Assembly (NCBI GenBank): GCA_024400115.1
Contig: JAKSNF010000019.1
Location: forward strand, 1-42,705
From: Paludibacteraceae bacterium
Lineage (GTDB): Bacteria; Bacteroidota; Bacteroidia; Bacteroidales; Paludibacteraceae
Direction of reading: 5' to 3'
DNA: 42,705 bases
Shown: positions 34,338 through 42,705 of the stretch, piece after piece
Position numbering within the stretch: the first letter of the stretch is position 1
Layout of the letters: each line of letters opens with the position of its first letter
Notes under the pieces: model-generated
Seen by the model: only the letters and a program-made list of their open reading frames with translations
The model's database searches: none
What the model was told of the DNA's origin: nothing
Position numbers and translations under genes: made by a program

Positions 34338-34349
34338 AATTGTAATGAT

Positions 34350-37300
34350 TTATTCCAAAGTAATCGAGAGGGCAAGACCTTGTAACTCGTGTAACAAAAC
34401 GTTGAGGGATTCGGGGATACCGGGAGTCGGCATCGGTTCGCCCTTCACGATAGCCTCGTAAGTACGAGCACGACCGGTAACGTCATCCGACTTAACGGTC
34501 AGAATCTCTTGCAGTACGTGAGCAGCACCGTGAGCCTCGAGAGCCCAAACCTCCATCTCACCGAAACGTTGACCACCGAACTGAGCTTTACCGCCCAGAG
34601 GTTGTTGGGTAATCAAACTGTACGGACCAATGGAACGAGCGTGCATCTTATCGTCCACCATGTGACCTAACTTCATGAAGTAGGTTACACCCACGGTAGC
34701 TAACTGGTCGAAAGGTTCACCGGTCTCACCGTTATAGAGTTGTGTTTGACCGGCGCGTGGCAGACCGGCTTTGTCGGTCCACTCGTTGAGCGAGTCAAGT
34801 GTACAACCATCGAAGATAGGCGTAGCGAACTTAACACCCAGTTCCTTACCAGCCCAACCGAGAACAGCCTCGAAAATCTGACCGATATTCATACGAGAAG
34901 GCACACCCAGCGGGTTGAGGACGATATCAACGGGCGTTCCGTCTGCCATGAACGGCATATCCTCTACGCGCACGATGCGCGATACAATACCTTTATTACC
35001 ATGGCGACCTGCCATCTTATCACCTACGCGAATCTTACGTTTCTTGCAGACATAGACTTTCGCCATTTGGATGATGCCGTTGGGCAGTTCGTCACCGATG
35101 GTGAGGTTGAACTTATTACGCTTGAGTTCAGCTTCCATCTCTTTGCGCTTGTTGATGTAGTTCATCACGCAACGAGCAGCGAGGTCGTTCTTCTCGGCAT
35201 CCATGGTCCAACCCTCGAGCATAACGGTATCGTAATTGATTTGGTTGAGACGCTCCTTAGAGAAGTGCTGACCCTTGCTGAGCAACTCCGTTCCAAGAAT
35301 ATCCTTCACGCTATTGGCTTGGTTGTTCTTGAGGATATAAGCCAACTTATCAATGAGTTGTTGACGCAGAATCTCGGCTTGCTCTTTGAAGCGAGCGTCC
35401 ATCTTAGCGATTTTCTCCTTATCCTCTTGTTTAGCCTTGCGGTCTTTTTGTGCGCGAGTATAGAGTTTCTTATCAATAATAACACCATCGAGTGAGGGGC
35501 TGGCTTTCAAAGAAGCGTCCTTCACATCACCGGCCTTGTCACCGAAGATGGCCTTCAGCAGTTTCTCTTCGGGAGAAGGATCGGTCTCACCCTTAGGCGT
35601 GATCTTACCAATCATGATATCACCGGGTTCGATATGAGCACCGATACGGATGATACCGTTCTCGTCCAAGTCCTTGGTAGCTTCCTCGCTGACGTTCGGG
35701 ATATCGGAGGTGAACTCCTCAAGTCCACGTTTGGTCTCACGAACCTCGAGCAGTTGCTCTACTACGTGAACGGATGTGAACATATCCTCACGAACGATAC
35801 GCTCGGAGAGCACGATAGCATCCTCGTAGTTGTAACCCTTCCAAGGAATATAAGCCACCTTAAGGTTCTTACCTAATGCCAGTTCGGCATTCTCGGTAGC
35901 GTAACCTTCGGTTAAGATCTGACCCTTGGTCACCTTGTCGCCCTTACGAACGATAGGACGCAGGTCGATGGTGGTGTTTTGGTTCGTCTTTTGGAACTTA
36001 GGCAGTTTGTACTCTTTCTCGGCGGGTTCGAAGGAGATGAAATCCTCCATGTCCGTACGATCGTACATCACCTTGATGACATCAGCATCAACGTAAGTCA
36101 CTGTACCATCACCCTCGGCAGCCACTTGGGTGCGCGAGTCTTGGATGAGTTGACCTTCGATACCGGTTCCAACGATAGGTGCTTCAGGACGTAACAAAGG
36201 TACGGCCTGGCGCATCATGTTCGATCCCATCAAAGCACGGTTAGCATCATCGTGCTCCAAGAAAGGAATGAGGGCAGCAGCGATAGAAGCAATCTGCGAA
36301 GGAGCAACGTCCATAGCATTGATCTGCTCGGGTGCTACAACGGGGAAGTCTGCTTCGTAACGAGCCTTAACCTTATTGCGAATGAACTTACCATCCTTGT
36401 CCAGTGGAGCGTTACCTTGTGCCACGGTCATGTTCTCTTCATCTTCAGCGGTGAGGAACATAACATGGTCGTTATTGAGGTCAACGACACCATTCTCTGC
36501 CTTACGATAAGGCGTCTCAATGAAACCGAGGTTATTGATCTTAGCGTAGATACAGAGGGACGAGATCAGACCGATGTTCGGTCCTTCCGGCGTCTCGATA
36601 GGACAGAGACGACCATAGTGTGTATAGTGTACGTCACGAACCTCGAAACCTGCACGGTCACGACTCAGACCGCCGGGACCTAAGGCAGACATACGACGTT
36701 TATGGGTAATCTCAGCCAAGGGGTTCTGTTGATCCATGAACTGGCTCAGAGCGTTGGTACCGAAGTACGAGTTGATAACGCTGGAGATAGCCTTAGCGTT
36801 GATGAGGTCGGTCGGCGTGAAGACCTCGTTATCGCGAACGTTCATGCGCTCACGAATGGTGCGAGCCATACGGTTCAGACCGATACCGAACTGGTTGAAC
36901 AGTTGCTCACCCACGGTGCGAACACGACGGTTGGAGAGGTGGTCGATATCGTCCACTTCGGCATTGGAGTTGATGAGCTGAATGAGGTACTTGATGATCT
37001 CAATCATATCCTCCTTCGTCAGCACGCGTGTCTCGGCGGGGATGTTCATATTAAGCTTACGGTTGATGCGGTAACGACCTACATCGCCTAAGTCATAACG
37101 TTTCTCCGAGAAGAAGAGGTTTTGGATAACCTCGCGAGCGGTAGCATCATCGGCAGGCTCTGCATTACGCAGTTGGCGATAGATGTACAGAACGGCCTCT
37201 TTCTCCGAGTGAGAGGGGTCTTTTTGGAGGGTGTTGAAGATATACGAGAAATCGTTCTCGCGCTCCTCTTCCTTGTGGAGAAGAAGGGCCTTAACGCCGG

Positions 37301-38162
37301 ACTCTAAGATCGTTTGTACGTTCTCAGCCGTCAGTTCGGATTCGCGCTCAAGGATAACCTCATTACGCTCGATGGTAACCACCTCACCGGTGTCCTCATC
37401 AACGAAGTCTTCGGTCCAAGCCTTCATTACGTTACCGGCTAAGCGACGACCGATGTATTGCTCAAGAGTAGCCTTGCTTACTTTGATTTCCTCTGCCAGA
37501 TCGAAGCAGTCTAAGATATCCTTATCGGATTCGAAGCCGATGGCGCGGAGTAGGGTAGTAACAGGCAGTTTCTTCTTACGGTCGATATAGGCATACATGA
37601 CCTTGTTGATATCGGTAGCAAACTCAATCCATGATCCACGGAAGGGGATGATACGAGCGGAATAGAGTTTGGTTCCGTTGGAGTGCATACTCGTGCCGAA
37701 GAACACACCGGGTGAACGGTGCAGTTGGCTAACGATGACGCGCTCAGCACCATTGATAACGAAAGTGCCTTTGGGGGTCATGTACGGAACAGTGCCCAGA
37801 TAAACGTCTTGGATGACGGTATCAAAATCCTCATGATCGGGGTCTGAGCACGAGAGCTTCAGTTTAGCTTTGAGTGGAACACAGTAAGTCAAACCGCGGA
37901 GTAAGCACTCTTCAATGGAGTAGCGGGGCGGTTCAACGCTGTAGTCTAAGAACTCAAGCGAGAAGCTATTACGGGTGTCCTGAATCGGGAAGTTCTCGCA
38001 GAACACTTTGTAGAGTCCTTCTTGACGACGTTGCTCAGGAGTTGAATCCATTTGCACGAAATCCCTAAAGGACTTGAGTTGGATGTCCAAAAAGTCAGGA
38101 TACGGCATTTGCTGTTGCATGGCCGAGAAGTTGACTCTTTGCGTTTTTTGTTTTGTTGCCAT
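34350..38162 (-). CDS. rpoB: DNA-directed RNA polymerase subunit beta
   Basis: This 1270-residue protein is complete from ATG 38162. It contains the fork and rifampicin region [19 protein letters not shown] followed by [20 protein letters not shown]; the Asp, His and Ser positions most often changed in resistant strains carry the usual sensitive residues. Further conserved blocks are [50 protein letters not shown] and [18 protein letters not shown]. It lies 215 bases after rplL with a terminator-like hairpin in the gap, so its expression relative to the ribosomal genes may be set by partial readthrough. Confidence 0.99.
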   Translation of the reverse strand: MATKQKTQRVNFSAMQQQMPYPDFLDIQLKSFRDFVQMDSTPEQRRQEGLYKVFCENFPIQDTRNSFSLEFLDYSVEPPRYSIEECLLRGLTYCVPLKAKLKLSCSDPDHEDFDTVIQDVYLGTVPYMTPKGTFVINGAERVIVSQLHRSPGVFFGTSMHSNGTKLYSARIIPFRGSWIEFATDINKVMYAYIDRKKKLPVTTLLRAIGFESDKDILDCFDLAEEIKVSKATLEQYIGRRLAGNVMKAWTEDFVDEDTGEVVTIERNEVILERESELTAENVQTILESGVKALLLHKEEERENDFSYIFNTLQKDPSHSEKEAVLYIYRQLRNAEPADDATAREVIQNLFFSEKRYDLGDVGRYRINRKLNMNIPAETRVLTKEDMIEIIKYLIQLINSNAEVDDIDHLSNRRVRTVGEQLFNQFGIGLNRMARTIRERMNVRDNEVFTPTDLINAKAISSVINSYFGTNALSQFMDQQNPLAEITHKRRMSALGPGGLSRDRAGFEVRDVHYTHYGRLCPIETPEGPNIGLISSLCIYAKINNLGFIETPYRKAENGVVDLNNDHVMFLTAEDEENMTVAQGNAPLDKDGKFIRNKVKARYEADFPVVAPEQINAMDVAPSQIASIAAALIPFLEHDDANRALMGSNMMRQAVPLLRPEAPIVGTGIEGQLIQDSRTQVAAEGDGTVTYVDADVIKVMYDRTDMEDFISFEPAEKEYKLPKFQKTNQNTTIDLRPIVRKGDKVTKGQILTEGYATENAELALGKNLKVAYIPWKGYNYEDAIVLSERIVREDMFTSVHVVEQLLEVRETKRGLEEFTSDIPNVSEEATKDLDENGIIRIGAHIEPGDIMIGKITPKGETDPSPEEKLLKAIFGDKAGDVKDASLKASPSLDGVIIDKKLYTRAQKDRKAKQEDKEKIAKMDARFKEQAEILRQQLIDKLAYILKNNQANSVKDILGTELLSKGQHFSKERLNQINYDTVMLEGWTMDAEKNDLAARCVMNYINKRKEMEAELKRNKFNLTIGDELPNGIIQMAKVYVCKKRKIRVGDKMAGRHGNKGIVSRIVRVEDMPFMADGTPVDIVLNPLGVPSRMNIGQIFEAVLGWAGKELGVKFATPIFDGCTLDSLNEWTDKAGLPRAGQTQLYNGETGEPFDQLATVGVTYFMKLGHMVDDKMHARSIGPYSLITQQPLGGKAQFGGQRFGEMEVWALEAHGAAHVLQEILTVKSDDVTGRARTYEAIVKGEPMPTPGIPESLNVLLHELQGLALSITLE

Positions 38163-38317
38163 TCTTTTTAATGGTTTAATGGTTTAACAGAAGTAAACTT
38201 TTGGTAATTAGTTATTTAGAGCTAAATAGATGGTTTGTGTTTTTAATATTCTTTTAACTAAACCGCAAATTTATTACCAAACATTAATAAGTTTTTAACT
38301 TTCTGTCATATTGAGAG

Positions 38318-38353
38318 AAAAAGGTTTAGACCCCCTGTTAAGGGATCTAAACC
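38318..38353 (-). terminator. Terminator-like attenuator between rplL and rpoB
   Basis: Minus-strand GGTTTAGATCCC, loop TTAACA, GGGGGTCTAAACC, then TTTTT: a stem of about 12 bp followed by a short U run, 24 bases after the rplL stop and about 155 bases before rpoB. A directly repeated ACCGGTT lies between it and the rplL stop. Confidence 0.75.
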
Positions 38354-38377
38354 TATTACCGGTTACCGGTTAGGAAC

Positions 38378-38755
38378 TTACTTGAGTTCTACAACAGCGC
38401 CTACTTCTTCGAGGGCTTTCTTGAGAGCCTCAGCAGCTGCTTTGTCAAGACCTTCCTTAACGGTAGCAGGAGCAGCGTCTACGATATCCTTAGCCTCTTT
38501 CAGACCAAGACCGGTTTGCTCTTTCACAGCCTTAACGACTTGCAGTTTTTGTGCACCAGCCTCTTTGAGAACTACGTCGAAGGAAGTCTTCTCTTCAGCG
38601 GCAGCAGCCTCACCGGCAGCAGCGGGAGCAGCAACAGCAACAGCTGCAGCAGCGGGTTCAATACCATACTCGTCTTTCAATACTTGAGCGAGTTCGTTAA
38701 CTTCCTTAACAGTAAGGTTTACTAATTGTTCAGCAATAGCTTTAATATCTGCCAT
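38378..38755 (-). CDS. rplL: 50S ribosomal protein L7/L12
   Basis: This 125-residue protein is complete. The N-terminal dimerisation part ([25 protein letters not shown]) is followed by a long Ala/Glu hinge and the C-terminal factor-binding domain [46 protein letters not shown]. It forms the ribosomal stalk that recruits translation GTPases such as EF-Tu, whose gene lies at the other end of this cluster. It follows rplJ after 55 bases. Confidence 0.98.
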   Translation of the reverse strand: MADIKAIAEQLVNLTVKEVNELAQVLKDEYGIEPAAAAVAVAAPAAAGEAAAAEEKTSFDVVLKEAGAQKLQVVKAVKEQTGLGLKEAKDIVDAAPATVKEGLDKAAAEALKKALEEVGAVVELK

Positions 38756-38810
38756 AATTGTGATATTTAAATGGTTAATAAATGTTTTTTTTCTTTTTTT
38801 TTAAGCGGCC

Positions 38811-39344
38811 TTATTCAGGTCTTTCACCCAGCGTTTTGAGGACGCCGTGGATGGTTGTACCTCCGGATTGGAGTGCAGAAACGACATTCTTAGCAGGCGA
38901 TTGCAACAGAGCAACGATATCTGCGATAAGTTCGTTCTTGGACTTGATAGCGGAAAGGAACTCGAGGTTTTGAGCGCCAACGTAAACGGTTTCTTCTACG
39001 TAAGCAGCTTTGAGTTCGGGTTTAACGCCTTCTTTACCCTTAGCGGCTTTAACGATATCCTTAATCAGCTTAGCAGGAGTATTGCCCGTATTGCAAAGCA
39101 TGAGAGCGGTGTTACCTTTAAGAGCCTCGAACAGAGTAGCGTCGATTCCTTTAGCTTCCATAGCCTTCCTGAGCAGCGTGTTCTTTGCCATAACGAGTTT
39201 GATGTCGTTCTTGAAGCATTGGCGACGCAGTTCAGAAGTTTTTTCAGCGTTGAGACCTTCGATGTTGGTCAGGTAGAAATGTTGATATTGACCTAAAGTC
39301 TCTTGAAGTTCGCTAATAAGCGCGGTTTTATCTTCTTTTTTCAT
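38811..39344 (-). CDS. rplJ: 50S ribosomal protein L10
   Basis: This 177-residue protein fits L10. It starts KKEDKTALISELQETLGQYQ, has IEGLNAEKTSELRRQCFKNDIKLVMAKNTLLRKAM (rRNA-binding region) and GNTALMLCNTGNTPAKLIKDIVK, and ends in a helix that would dock L7/L12 dimers (PAKNVVSALQSGGTTIHGVLKTL). It lies 14 bases after rplA and 55 before rplL. L10-L7/L12 often represses its own operon at the mRNA leader; no such leader can be identified here by eye. Confidence 0.97.
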   Translation of the reverse strand: MKKEDKTALISELQETLGQYQHFYLTNIEGLNAEKTSELRRQCFKNDIKLVMAKNTLLRKAMEAKGIDATLFEALKGNTALMLCNTGNTPAKLIKDIVKAAKGKEGVKPELKAAYVEETVYVGAQNLEFLSAIKSKNELIADIVALLQSPAKNVVSALQSGGTTIHGVLKTLGERPE

Positions 39345-39358
39345 AATTGCTTAATGTT

Positions 39359-40048
39359 TTAGAGAGTTTTAGTATCAACTTTAATTCCTTGACTCATCGT
39401 GCTTGAGATATAAACACTCTTGATGTATTCACCCTTAGCGGTAGCGGGTTTGAGTTTGATAATGGTTTGGATGAACTCATTAGCATTCTCAGCAATCTTC
39501 GCAGCCTCGAAGGATACTTTACCAATAGAGGTATGAACGATACCGAATTTATCAACCTTGAAGTCGATCTTACCTTGTTTAACCTCCTTAACGGCTTTCG
39601 CAACGTCCATGGTTACGGTACCGGATTTGGGGTTAGGCATCAATCCACGAGGACCGAGAACACGACCTAAAGCACCAATCTTACCCATGATTTGAGGCAT
39701 GGTGATGATGACATCAATGTCGGTCCAACCGCCCTTGATCTTCTCGATATATTCGTCCAATCCAACGTAGTCAGCACCTGCCTCTTTAGCAGCTGCTTCC
39801 TGGTCGGGAGTACATAATGCAAGAACGCGAACCACTTTACCGGTTCCATTCGGGAGCGAAACGACGCCGCGAACCATTTGGTTAGCCTTACGGGGGTCAA
39901 CACCCAGACGTACGTCAATGTCCACAGAAGCATCGAACTTAGTGGTGGTGATCTCTTTTACAAGAGCACTGGCTTCTGCGATAGTGTAGAGCTTACCTGC
40001 TTCAATCTTCTCAGCAGCAAGCTTTTGATTTTTTGTCAATTTTGCCAT
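39359..40048 (-). CDS. rplA: 50S ribosomal protein L1
   Basis: This 229-residue protein is complete. It has the conserved start [20 protein letters not shown], then [57 protein letters not shown] (the family signature) and [22 protein letters not shown]. It binds 23S rRNA at the E-site stalk. It lies 17 bases after rplK and 14 before rplJ. Confidence 0.98.
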   Translation of the reverse strand: MAKLTKNQKLAAEKIEAGKLYTIAEASALVKEITTTKFDASVDIDVRLGVDPRKANQMVRGVVSLPNGTGKVVRVLALCTPDQEAAAKEAGADYVGLDEYIEKIKGGWTDIDVIITMPQIMGKIGALGRVLGPRGLMPNPKSGTVTMDVAKAVKEVKQGKIDFKVDKFGIVHTSIGKVSFEAAKIAENANEFIQTIIKLKPATAKGEYIKSVYISSTMSQGIKVDTKTL

Positions 40049-40065
40049 AGTTTTCGAAGATTAAA

Positions 40066-40488
40066 TTATTTAACGGTAATACCCATGCTACGTGCGGTAC
40101 CAGCAACCATCTTCATAGCCGATTCAACGGTGAAGCAGTTGAGGTCAGTCATCTTATCGGTTGCGATCTGTTGGCATTGTTCCTTGGTGATGGAAGCCAC
40201 TTTGGTACGGTTAGGTTCAGCACTGCCGCCCTTAACCTTTGCAGCCTCAATCAGTTGAACAGCTACCGGAGGAGTCTTAACGATAAAATCGAACGACTTG
40301 TCAGCATAAACGGTGATAACTACGGGCAATACTTTACCCGCTTTTTCTTGCGTTCTGGCATTAAATTGTTTACAAAACTCCATAATGTTGACGCCCTTCG
40401 AACCTAAAGCAGGTCCTACGGGAGGAGCCGGATTGGCTGCGCCGCCCTTGATTTGAAGTTTAATAAAACCAGCAATTTCTTTAGCCAT
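40066..40488 (-). CDS. rplK: 50S ribosomal protein L11
   Basis: This 140-residue protein is complete. It has the Pro-rich N-terminus [34 protein letters not shown] and the C-terminal rRNA-binding domain with [18 protein letters not shown] and [12 protein letters not shown]. It is part of the GTPase-associated centre of the ribosome. A 96-base spacer separates it from nusG, long enough for a leader or processing site, but I see no clear promoter there. Confidence 0.98.
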   Translation of the reverse strand: MAKEIAGFIKLQIKGGAANPAPPVGPALGSKGVNIMEFCKQFNARTQEKAGKVLPVVITVYADKSFDFIVKTPPVAVQLIEAAKVKGGSAEPNRTKVASITKEQCQQIATDKMTDLNCFTVESAMKMVAGTARSMGITVK

Positions 40489-40584
40489 AGTTTTGTTAAA
40501 TAGTTTTGGCGATACAAACGACTATTACATCTCTCGCCGGGTTAATAAATAAACTACCGAGTAGTCCAAACGGTCAGAGACCTT

Positions 40585-41136
40585 CTACTCTTTCTCTACC
40601 TCACCGAAACCAAGTTCAACCGGAGTCTGGCGATCAAAGATCGTAACCTCCACTTTGAGCTTGTGTTTGTCTTGCAGAACTTCTTGAATGACACCACTGA
40701 ATCCGTTGAAAGGACCATTGATGACTTTCACTTTTTCGCTGACGAAAAACATCTCCTCGAGTTGCAAATCCAAATCTGCCTCGTCCACATTGCCGACAAT
40801 CTTATTGATTTCAGCTTGTGATACCGGTGCAGGTTTTGTGGAAGCTTTACCTTCACTTAGGAATCCGAGAACATTAGGGATGTTGCGGAGAAGAGGGTAA
40901 CACTCATCAGTCAGATTACATTCTACGAGTACATAGCCAGGAAGCAGATTGCGCTCCTTAATGGTGCGCTTTCCGTTCTTAAGGGCTACCACTTTCTCGG
41001 TGGGAATGAGAACTTGAGAAACATACTCCTTAAACAGCGACGAAGTGATCAAGGCACCTTCGATATACTCTTTTACCTTGTTCTCTTTTCCGCTGATAGC
41101 ACGGAGTACATACCATTTAAAGTTGTTTTCAGCCAT
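40585..41136 (-). CDS. nusG: Transcription termination/antitermination factor NusG
   Basis: This 183-residue protein is complete. The NGN domain has WYVLRAISGKENKVKEYIE, VSQVLIPTEKVV, LLPGYVLVECNLTDECYPLL and VLGFLSEG. A KOW segment follows, EKVKVINGPFNGFSGVIQEVLQ, then EVTIFDRQTPVELGFGEVEK. It binds RNA polymerase and links it to Rho or to the ribosome. It follows secE by 12 bases in the usual bacterial secE-nusG pair. Confidence 0.98.
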   Translation of the reverse strand: MAENNFKWYVLRAISGKENKVKEYIEGALITSSLFKEYVSQVLIPTEKVVALKNGKRTIKERNLLPGYVLVECNLTDECYPLLRNIPNVLGFLSEGKASTKPAPVSQAEINKIVGNVDEADLDLQLEEMFFVSEKVKVINGPFNGFSGVIQEVLQDKHKLKVEVTIFDRQTPVELGFGEVEKE

Positions 41137-41148
41137 AACTCAATTTGC

Positions 41149-41337
41149 TTAGAGTAATTTGTAGATAGCTCTCATAATGTTTTCAAAGCCGAGATCCATC
41201 ACCCATACAATCAGTGCCAGCACAAGGGAAGCAACCAGCACAATTACAGACGATTGAGTCAACTCTTTACCAGAGGGCCAACTTACTTTGTGAATCATTT
41301 CATCATACGATGCTTTAATGTTTTCTACAAGTTTCAT
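41149..41337 (-). CDS. secE: Preprotein translocase subunit SecE
   Basis: This 62-residue protein is the short single-helix form of SecE. It has an amphipathic N-terminus KASYDEMIHKVSWPSGKEL with the family motif VSWPS, then one membrane helix (SSVIVLVASLVLALIVWVM). It is an essential part of the SecYEG channel. It lies between tRNA-Trp and nusG. The 160-base gap upstream holds no gene. Confidence 0.97.
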   Translation of the reverse strand: MKLVENIKASYDEMIHKVSWPSGKELTQSSVIVLVASLVLALIVWVMDLGFENIMRAIYKLL

Positions 41338-41497
41338 ATTAGTAGAGTTTTTTAATTAATATTCTTTTATTAGTTGTCGCTTACCGCTTGTTACTGACAA
41401 TACCCAACTAACCTCAGTTTAGCCTTTTTCACAACGAAAGGGGCGTCACTGACGTCATTGGAAGCTATGTTGTAACATGTTGGTCTTGCGACCTTAG

Positions 41498-41568
41498 CAC
41501 AGAAGGCAGGAATCGAACCCACATTGACGGTTTTGGAGACCGCTCTCCTACCATTGGAGGACTTCTGT
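41498..41568 (-). tRNA. tRNA-Trp (anticodon CCA)
   Basis: A 71-base cloverleaf on the minus strand. The acceptor stem ACAGAAG/CTTCTGT has a perfect 7 bp, the D stem is CTCC/GGAG, the anticodon loop is CTCCAAA with CCA, and the T loop is TTCGATT. CCA is not encoded at the 3' end. It lies between tuf and secE, its usual place in Bacteroidota. Confidence 0.96.
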
Positions 41569-41570
41569 AT

Positions 41571-41601
41571 AAATGTTCGGGGCTCGATGCCCCAAACATT
41601 T
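41571..41601 (-). promoter_or_regulatory. Hairpin between tuf and tRNA-Trp, possible processing site
   Basis: Minus-strand AAATGTTTGGGGC, loop ATCGA, GCCCCGAACATTT: a 13-bp stem that is fully paired only in minus-strand RNA because of one G-U pair. It has no U run and ends 3 bases before the tRNA 5' end. Confidence 0.6.
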
Positions 41602-41623
41602 ATTATTTAAGTCTTGGCATTTA

Positions 41624-42705
41624 TTAATCCAATACTTTCGTGATTTGGCCGGAACCAACGGTACGACCACCTTCACGGATAGCGAAACGAAGACCCTCAG
41701 AGCAAGCTACCGGATAGATAAGCTTAACTTGAATCTCGAGGTTATCGCCCGGCATTACCATCTCAGTTCCTTCGGGGAGAGTGATCTCACCGGTAACGTC
41801 CATGGTACGGATGTAGAATTGAGGACGATAGTGGTTGTGGAACGGAGTGTGACGGCCACCCTCTTCCTTCTTCAGGATATAAACGGAAGCCTTGAATTCC
41901 TCGTGAGGTTTAACAACACCCGGGTGGGTGATAACCATACCACGCTTAACTTCGTCTTTATCAATACCACGCAACAACAGACCTACGTTATCACCAGCCT
42001 CACCTTGATCAAGGAGTTTGCGGAACATTTCCACACCGGTAACAACGGACTTCTTACCGTCGCAGCCTAAACCGATTAATTGAACCTCATCACCCACTTT
42101 GATGATACCGGTCTCAATACGACCAGTAGCAACGGTACCACGACCGGTGATAGAGAAGACGTCCTCAACGGGCATCAAGAAAGGTTTATCAACAGCGCGA
42201 GGAGGCAGTTGGATCCAAGTGTCAACAGCATCCATAAGCTCCATAACCTTATCCTCCCATTCAGCAACACCATTCAGTGCACCAAGGGCAGAACCACGGA
42301 TAACGGGAGTATTGTCACCATCGAACTCGTAGAAGCTCAACAGTTCGCGCATTTCCATCTCAACGAGATCCAACATCTCAGCATCGTCAACGAGGTCGCA
42401 CTTGTTCATGAATACAACCAGACGAGGAACGTTCACTTGGCGAGCGAGCAGGATGTGCTCACGGGTTTGAGGCATAGGACCATCAGTAGCAGCTACAACG
42501 ATGATAGCACCGTCCATTTGGGCAGCACCGGTAACCATGTTCTTTACATAGTCAGCGTGCCCCGGGCAGTCTACGTGTGCGTAGTGACGGGTAGCGGTTT
42601 GATACTCAACGTGAGCGGTGTTAATGGTAATACCACGCTCTTTCTCTTCAGGTGCGTTATCGATAGAATCGAAGGAACGCAACTCAGACAGACCTTTCTT
42701 AGCCA
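41624..42705 (-). CDS. tuf: Elongation factor Tu (5' end outside window)
   Basis: The frame is open through the right edge of the window ([14 protein letters not shown]...), so the N-terminus with the P-loop is missing. Visible GTPase motifs are the switch region [12 protein letters not shown]3 [15 protein letters not shown]4 [12 protein letters not shown] and G5 GSALGAL. Domains 2 and 3 follow, with [23 protein letters not shown] and a C-terminus ending [22 protein letters not shown]-Tu delivers aminoacyl-tRNA to the ribosome. It heads the cluster that continues with tRNA-Trp and secE. Confidence 0.98.
   Translation of the reverse strand, partial: AKKGLSELRSFDSIDNAPEEKERGITINTAHVEYQTATRHYAHVDCPGHADYVKNMVTGAAQMDGAIIVVAATDGPMPQTREHILLARQVNVPRLVVFMNKCDLVDDAEMLDLVEMEMRELLSFYEFDGDNTPVIRGSALGALNGVAEWEDKVMELMDAVDTWIQLPPRAVDKPFLMPVEDVFSITGRGTVATGRIETGIIKVGDEVQLIGLGCDGKKSVVTGVEMFRKLLDQGEAGDNVGLLLRGIDKDEVKRGMVITHPGVVKPHEEFKASVYILKKEEGGRHTPFHNHYRPQFYIRTMDVTGEITLPEGTEMVMPGDNLEIQVKLIYPVACSEGLRFAIREGGRTVGSGQITKVLD

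Overview
The window is chromosomal DNA from a member of the Bacteroidota, most likely order Bacteroidales. Three observations support this. Promoters follow the Bacteroidota pattern (TTTG or TTG, about 20 bp, then TAnnTTTG) at several genes. Surface proteins carry tails resembling type IX secretion signals. The right side holds the usual tuf, tRNA-Trp, secE, nusG, rplK, rplA, rplJ, rplL, rpoB, rpoC cluster. The species cannot be named from the sequence.

Layout. Positions 1-10057 (+) form one tight operon that looks like a corrinoid (vitamin B12) uptake locus. It has a TonB-dependent receptor cut by the left edge, two BtuG-like beta-propeller lipoproteins, two large secreted surface proteins (one ending in a DUF4465 domain) and a BtuF-like binding lipoprotein. 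No permease or ATPase gene is in view. Positions 10228-15592 hold housekeeping genes: gapA, rfbC, rnhA, tRNA-Arg(CCT), rfbD, a DUF2461 protein and an AAA/DUF4143 ATPase. Positions 15693-22457 (-) encode a 2254-residue secreted repeat protein.

Positions 22548-29270 form an AT-rich accessory block. It contains a two-gene RADAR-type anti-phage operon (rdrA ATPase, rdrB adenosine-deaminase-like). Divergent from it is a REP-associated tyrosine transposase (RAYT) fused to a DprA-like domain. Six tandem REP-type hairpins lie between them, and two more hairpins of the same design lie in inverted orientation inside the RAYT reading frame. Next come an apparently orphan promoter and a 95-residue membrane-anchored small protein.

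Positions 30042-42705 (-) are the RNA polymerase, ribosomal-protein and elongation-factor cluster. A terminator-like hairpin lies between rplL and rpoB, and another hairpin lies between tuf and tRNA-Trp.

The most notable features are the RADAR operon, the RAYT with its consistent hairpin family inside and outside the gene, the replacement of lipoprotein anchors by T9SS-like tails in the B12 locus, and clusters of short palindromic repeats translated within the BtuF-like gene. All domain names come from reading motifs by eye; no searches were run.
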